Assembly: GCA_014529385.2 (NCBI GenBank)
Contig: CM043962.1
Span: 40,958,598-41,022,597, forward strand
Length of the DNA stretch: 64,000 nt
Direction of reading: 5' to 3'
From: Adiantum capillus-veneris
Lineage: Eukaryota; Streptophyta; Polypodiopsida; Polypodiales; Pteridaceae
A program made the position numbers and the translations under genes. Of this stretch, positions 59,337 to 64,000 are shown piece after piece. The notes under the pieces were generated by a model. That model did no database searches. It was not told where the DNA came from and saw only the letters and a program-made list of their open reading frames with translations. The first letter of the stretch is position 1, and each line of letters opens with the position of its first letter.

Positions 59337-62300
59337 TATAATTACATACTTAAAGTTTCGGTCACTAGCATACTCGATCATAAAAGATAGATCATTGTGA
59401 GTTGCTATAGACACCACATTTACCCTTGGTCATTGTGAAAGTGCATCGACCACTTGATTGTGCTTGCCAACAATGTGAGCAATATGAAATTTAAATTGCA
59501 AAAGAAAAATTTCACACCTCATTTGTTTGTCGGAGAGCTTGGTTTGCGTCATGAAGTTCTTGAGGCTTTGTGATCCATTCGTAGGAGGAATGGAGTCCCC
59601 AAGACATAGTGTTTCCACGTGTTTAGGGCATACTAGTAGCTCTTTTTCATATTTGCCCAATACTCACTTATCGAAATCGAGTCTTTGACTCTCATATGCA
59701 ATGGCATGCCCTTCTTGAAGCAAAATAGCTCGAAGGCAATCACCACAAGCCTCACATTGGACCTCAAATGTCGTTGAGAGATCTAATAGTGTGAGCACAC
59801 GTTGAGAGATAAGCTTCTCCTTAAGCTTCTCAAAAGCTTCTTGCACTTTTGCAGTCCATGAATACTTAACGTTCTTTTTCTATTAACTCATGTAATAGAC
59901 CTGCTATTAGCGAGATTTTTTTAATATTATGAAGCATCTATAGTATGCACACATACAAAGAAAGATTTGTACCTCCTGTAGGTTCCTTGGATTAGGCCAT
60001 CCTCTTATTATCTCTAACTTTGCTGGATCCATACGTATGCCATCCTTAGAGATAATGTGACCTAACTATTGAATCTCTTTAGGAAAAATTCACTTTTCCT
60101 TTGATTAATTAAAAGCTTATTCTCTCTCACAACTTGAAAGATTACGTGGAGGTGTCGCTTGTACTCCTCAAGAGAATTTGAGTGGCTTGAAGATTTTTAT
60201 CCGTCATGAGTTTGAATGCGTCTAGAGAATTTGTCAGGCCAAAACTTTGTAAATTATCAAATAGATATTCTACGTGCGGCATGGGAAATGTATTTTTGAT
60301 AGTAATCGTATTTAGCGCTCTATAGTCGATACACATGTGATATGCGTCGTCTTTCTTTTGCACTAAAAGCAATGGTGAACAAAATGGAGAGGAGCTAGAC
60401 CTCACCATCCCTTTTTCCACCAATTCGTGCACTTGCCTCATGATCTCCTCTTGTTGAGCTTGTGAAACTCGATAAGGAGGCTTGTTAGGCAATGAGCTTC
60501 CTAGTAGGAGCTCAATTGCATGGTCATCGTCCCTCATTTTAGAGGTAGCTCACTAGGGATGTCATCAATGAAAACATCTTGGGATCCATTTAAGAAATTA
60601 GACAACTCTATTTCCTCTTGATTCCCTTTATTGCAAGGATATGGTGCTCCCCAACTCATTAGCATCTATGTACATGCTCTTTTCCCTGTAGGTAAAGTAG
60701 ATTCTCCTTTCAAGGAAATTCATGTTGGAAGCTATGCAGTTAAACCATGGTGCCCCAACGATTAACATTCTCATGTTTGAGAGGGAAGATGAAGAAATCC
60801 TTTTTGTCCACATAGCTTTGGACATGAAGCCTCAATTTTCCAATTAAGGGAGTAATTGAGAGGTCTTGTCCCTTGATAGCTCCATCAGATTTCAATGTAT
60901 CTCCCATCGTGTGGGCTTGTATGCCTAGCTTGGTTGTCAACTCCATGGATATGAAGTTGTGAGTTGAAACAGGGTCAAACATAATAAAGGCATCATGCTC
61001 TTGCATCTTTCCCCAAGCACAGGAAAGGAGAAATCCTTGGCAATGAGCATCCTCTTTTGGAGCTTCAAACATAAAGGCTCTAGGAGTCTCATTGCAGGCA
61101 ATTCTCTTGGGCCAAGGACGATAACCATGGCCTTGATCCCCACATTTAAAACATTTGTGGTCCTTATGAAAAGATTCTAACTTTTTAGGAGAGAGTTTAT
61201 ATTTACCTTTGTAAACTCCCTTCTCCTTGGATCGATTGTTGTTGTTGTTGGAATAGCCTTGGTAAGAATTTTGGGCATTGGTTTTCCCCTTGGTATCACT
61301 TTTGTCTTTATTTTCCATGGGCTTGACATTCCGTCTAGCCCCTTGTTGGAAATTGATACGCGAAGCAACCATGGTGTGGTGGATTACTTTGGTGATAGAA
61401 CCAGGCCGTTAAGAGTTGACATACTCGGCCATCTCTTTGGGTAATCCCGCACAGAATTGTTGCTTTTGTTGGGCAAAATCTATCTTTTGAAAGATAGTAG
61501 CCTTGAGATGTAAATATTTGTGGATAGACTCATGAGAGAGAAGCTTTAAACTTCACCATTTGGTAAGCACTTTGTCCTTTGCACCACTTGCAAGGAATTG
61601 CTTCATGATGGAAACTCGTAGAGTTTTCCATGTCTTTGGGGCTTTGCCGTTCCCACGAAGACTAGCCCACCATTGACGAGCCGATTTTTGGAAGTGCATA
61701 GCTACATGGTGTAGCTTGGAGGACTCCGTGAAGCCCTCGTCTCCAAAGGCCGCATCAAATTGTTGGATGAAGGCCAATACTTTGTCGTCGGTAGTACCAA
61801 AGGTGCCATCATAGGTGAGAAAAGAGATACTCTTTCCTCCCTCTTTAAACTTCTTTAGCTTTTGTGACCTTTGCCATGCAGGGTAAGGTTTGCGATGTCC
61901 TCCCCTCTTGTATTCTCTAGGAGAATAACTATTGCTTTTGTCAGAAGAGGAGGAAGGTGAAGAAGAAGGAGAAGAGGGTGACCTCTTTCTTGCCCTTTTT
62001 CTTCCTTTGTTTCCTTTCTTCATTTTTGAAGTGACAAGGAGAAGGACTATGGGTCAACCATTTCCTCTTGGGAGGAGTTGGCGATCGTTTAGTCCACCTT
62101 CTTCGTGGAGCCACATCTTTGGAGGAATTTAGGGATTCAGTACTTTCTTGATCTTTGGATTCCTCCTCTCGTATGGGAGAGAGTCTTATTTTGGGGGTCT
62201 CATCAAGAGACCTCCTAAGCTCTCTCTCCTCTTGGAGAGGAAAGGAAATCCCATAAGCACGAAGTTGTTGAGTAACTTCGGCTTGCAAAGCCGGGTTGCC

Positions 62301-62345
62301 CATAGCTTGTTGCAACCTAGTGACAAGATAATTAACAAACATGGT
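59337..62345 (-). pseudogene. Old Ty3 element O: gag to RNase H
   Basis: Parallel to element Y, with many breaks. Gag N-terminus starts near 62342 (VNYLVTRLQQAMG), and the gag core is at 62023-61553. A zinc knuckle near 61160-61110 reads CFKCGDQGHGYRPW, with the last Cys changed to Trp. Protease has FDPVSTHNF (Gly to Val). RT begins at 60537, but about 42 residues are missing between LFDNLQ and SFGLTNS (near 60240), which removes motif A. RNase H pieces are at 59846-59430. It is not functional. Confidence 0.88.
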
Positions 62346-62732
62346 ATGTGTTTACTTAGTTTATGCTTTGGCAATTCAAAACCTTAGTTGCTACTTCTCT
62401 TAGCCTTTGAAAATAAGCACTTAAGTATCTACACCCACGGCTCGAATTGGTTAATTATAGAGAGTAGTGAGTGAGTCTAACATAGTGAAGTTGCCGAGAG
62501 ATAGCTCCTTTCGGACTTCTTATGGCTCAATAATGGTAAAACCGTAGGCAAGCCTAAAAATACTCCATTATTAAGACCAAAGCTCCCGAGGTGTGCACCA
62601 TATCCCACATAGTGGGCTCAACAAAATTGATAATAGATCCCAGTCCCACTTACCCTAATATAATTAACAAAAACAACCATTAATAGGCTACTTAAGGACC
62701 TCTCTTCTTAAGCAAGAAAAGAGAAACCAAAT
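62346..62732 (-). other. Leader of element O
   Basis: Untranslated leader between the right LTR/PBS and gag, equivalent to 56853-57256 in element Y. No gene. Confidence 0.7.
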
Positions 62733-62744
62733 GCTCTGATACCA
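62733..62744 (-). promoter_or_regulatory. Primer binding site of element O
   Basis: Minus strand TGGTATCAGAGC, one base from the LTR start. Confidence 0.9.
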
Positions 62745-62745
62745 A

Positions 62746-64000
62746 TGTAATGGAAATGGCCTATGAACTTTGAGAGTAGCGAAATTAGGAAATTAGATAA
62801 AGCAATTTTGTGAGATTACTTTTGTGAGCATAGCGGGTGAACTTAATTGATAATAGCAACAAAAACATGGTACTTAGTTAACTTGGCATGAATAATACTT
62901 TTGCAAGAGAGAAAGTTTAGAGAACATGACAACAATTGAGGACCGGATTCATACGGAGCCGGTCCCCCCTCCAATAGGAATTTTTATTATAGTTTCTCCC
63001 ATCAAGAGAGGCTTGATACAATACAATCTTTGTGTTCCTTGTGACCTTGGTGATGCAATGAAGATGGAAAGCTTCATGCATCACAAGCATACATTAACTT
63101 TGTAGAAAGCATTAACTATCCCAAGCCTCAGTCCCAAGGCCTCAACACCTTCAAAGGTGGAGAGAGCTAGCGAGGAATGAGGATAGGGAAGAGGAAGAAG
63201 AAACATTCCATAGGAGAAAGAAATAGTTCTTAACTTGTCATCACTCTCCTTGCTAGCATACATAATAGCATAGTAATGAAGATGGAGAAGATGGCAAGCT
63301 TAAGCATTGAAGCATAGATCTTGGTTGGATTTGCATTCCATAGCCAAGAGTGTTGGTGTAGGCTCTTACTTCTTGCAAGCTTGGAGAAGGAGGTGGAGTT
63401 CCTCAACTTTCACCAAGTGAGAATGAATCCGCAAAATGAGTGTGTGTGTGTTTGTGGTATATCCCCCTAGCACCCCCTTGCTTGCTTGGGGCGAGTTGTA
63501 ACTTTTCCACATGCTGCAAGCTCATCGGACCCCTCTCCCTCTAGCCAATCACATGATGCATGCATTCAAGTACATGGGTAGCCTTTTGACAAGTGTCCTC
63601 CTTACCCCTTGAGAGAAAGAGAAAATATCTAGATATTAGTTGGATGGAACTAGAAGCTCATTGGACCCCTCTTTAGCCGAACCAATAGCATTCAAGCACA
63701 CCATGCGATTAAGCATATGGAGAGTCTGACATGTGTCCATGTGCCCTTTGAAAAAGGGACACCCTTTGGGTGAGTCGAAAGTTAAGTCAAAGATTCCACT
63801 AACTTTGGGACTTTCATGCATAGGAAACATCTTCCTCATTAAGTTTGTAGGGTCTCTTTTTTACTCAAGCACCTTACCCCCCATGTATGGGAAGCTTCTC
63901 AAGCACCTTCCTCATTAAGTTTGTAGGGTCTCTTTTTTACTCAAGCACCTTACCCCCCATGTATGGGAAGCTTCTCTAGCACCTTACCCCCCATTAAGTA
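62746..64000 (-). repeat. 5' LTR of element O (runs off the window)
   Basis: Starts TGTAATGG and follows the LTR of element Y in order, for example the GAGGACCGGATT and GAGCCGGTCCCCCCTCC blocks, with clear divergence. At 63831-63982 a 76-bp unit is tandemly duplicated, with a partial third copy reaching the window end. Confidence 0.85.

Overview
This window is a dense block of nested plant retrotransposons. I found no convincing host gene, tRNA, rRNA or CRISPR array. Three features point to a land plant: Ty1/copia elements primed by initiator-Met tRNA (TGGTATCAGAGC next to the 5' LTR), Ty3 elements that include a chromodomain type, and an L1-like LINE with an ORF1-type zinc knuckle. Very long GT and poly-G/poly-C tracts, a Penelope-like element and a Ty3 lineage with a DHGS protease suggest a fern, lycophyte or other non-seed plant rather than an angiosperm. 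That placement is inference only.

Region 1 (1-20.6 kb) is built on a Penelope-like retroelement (PLE) on the minus strand (3645-7641 and 18541-20504). It has a CxC linker upstream of a C-terminal reverse transcriptase (RT) and is bounded on both sides by GT microsatellites. Further copies of its 5' non-coding region lie at 1-2258 and 2453-3581. A copia element (7642-18540, target duplication TGTTT) interrupts the PLE, and that copia is itself interrupted by a second copia (8188-13904, target duplication CGTTT).

Region 2 (20.6-40.6 kb) holds decayed LINE and Ty3 fragments, then an L1-like LINE (about 24.2-28.0 and 38.07-38.25 kb). Its RT is split by a 10-kb Ty3 element (28022-38070) with 2.0-kb LTRs. 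The LTR leader carries two overlapping small ORFs whose predicted proteins are homologous to each other.

Region 3 (40.6-47.8 kb) contains a 2.8-kb copia derivative (40656-43489, target duplication ACGGT) that has lost integrase and the RT core. It carries a 326-bp near-perfect inverted repeat of its own gag. Decayed Ty3 gag, copia gag-protease and Ty3 integrase fragments surround it.

Region 4 (47.8-64 kb) is a three-level nest on the minus strand. An old chromodomain Ty3 element O is split by a 768-bp solo LTR X (target duplication AAGGC), which is split by a young Ty3 element Y (50021-58861, target duplication AAATG) related to O.

Every sizeable polyprotein is broken by a few stops or frameshifts, so I call them pseudogenes. 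Most nonsense codons look like C-to-T changes at CAG or CGA, as expected for methylated, silenced transposons. Working together is therefore limited to transposon biology: autonomous copia and Ty3 elements could have mobilised the deleted derivative, and the gag inverted repeat could feed small-RNA silencing.
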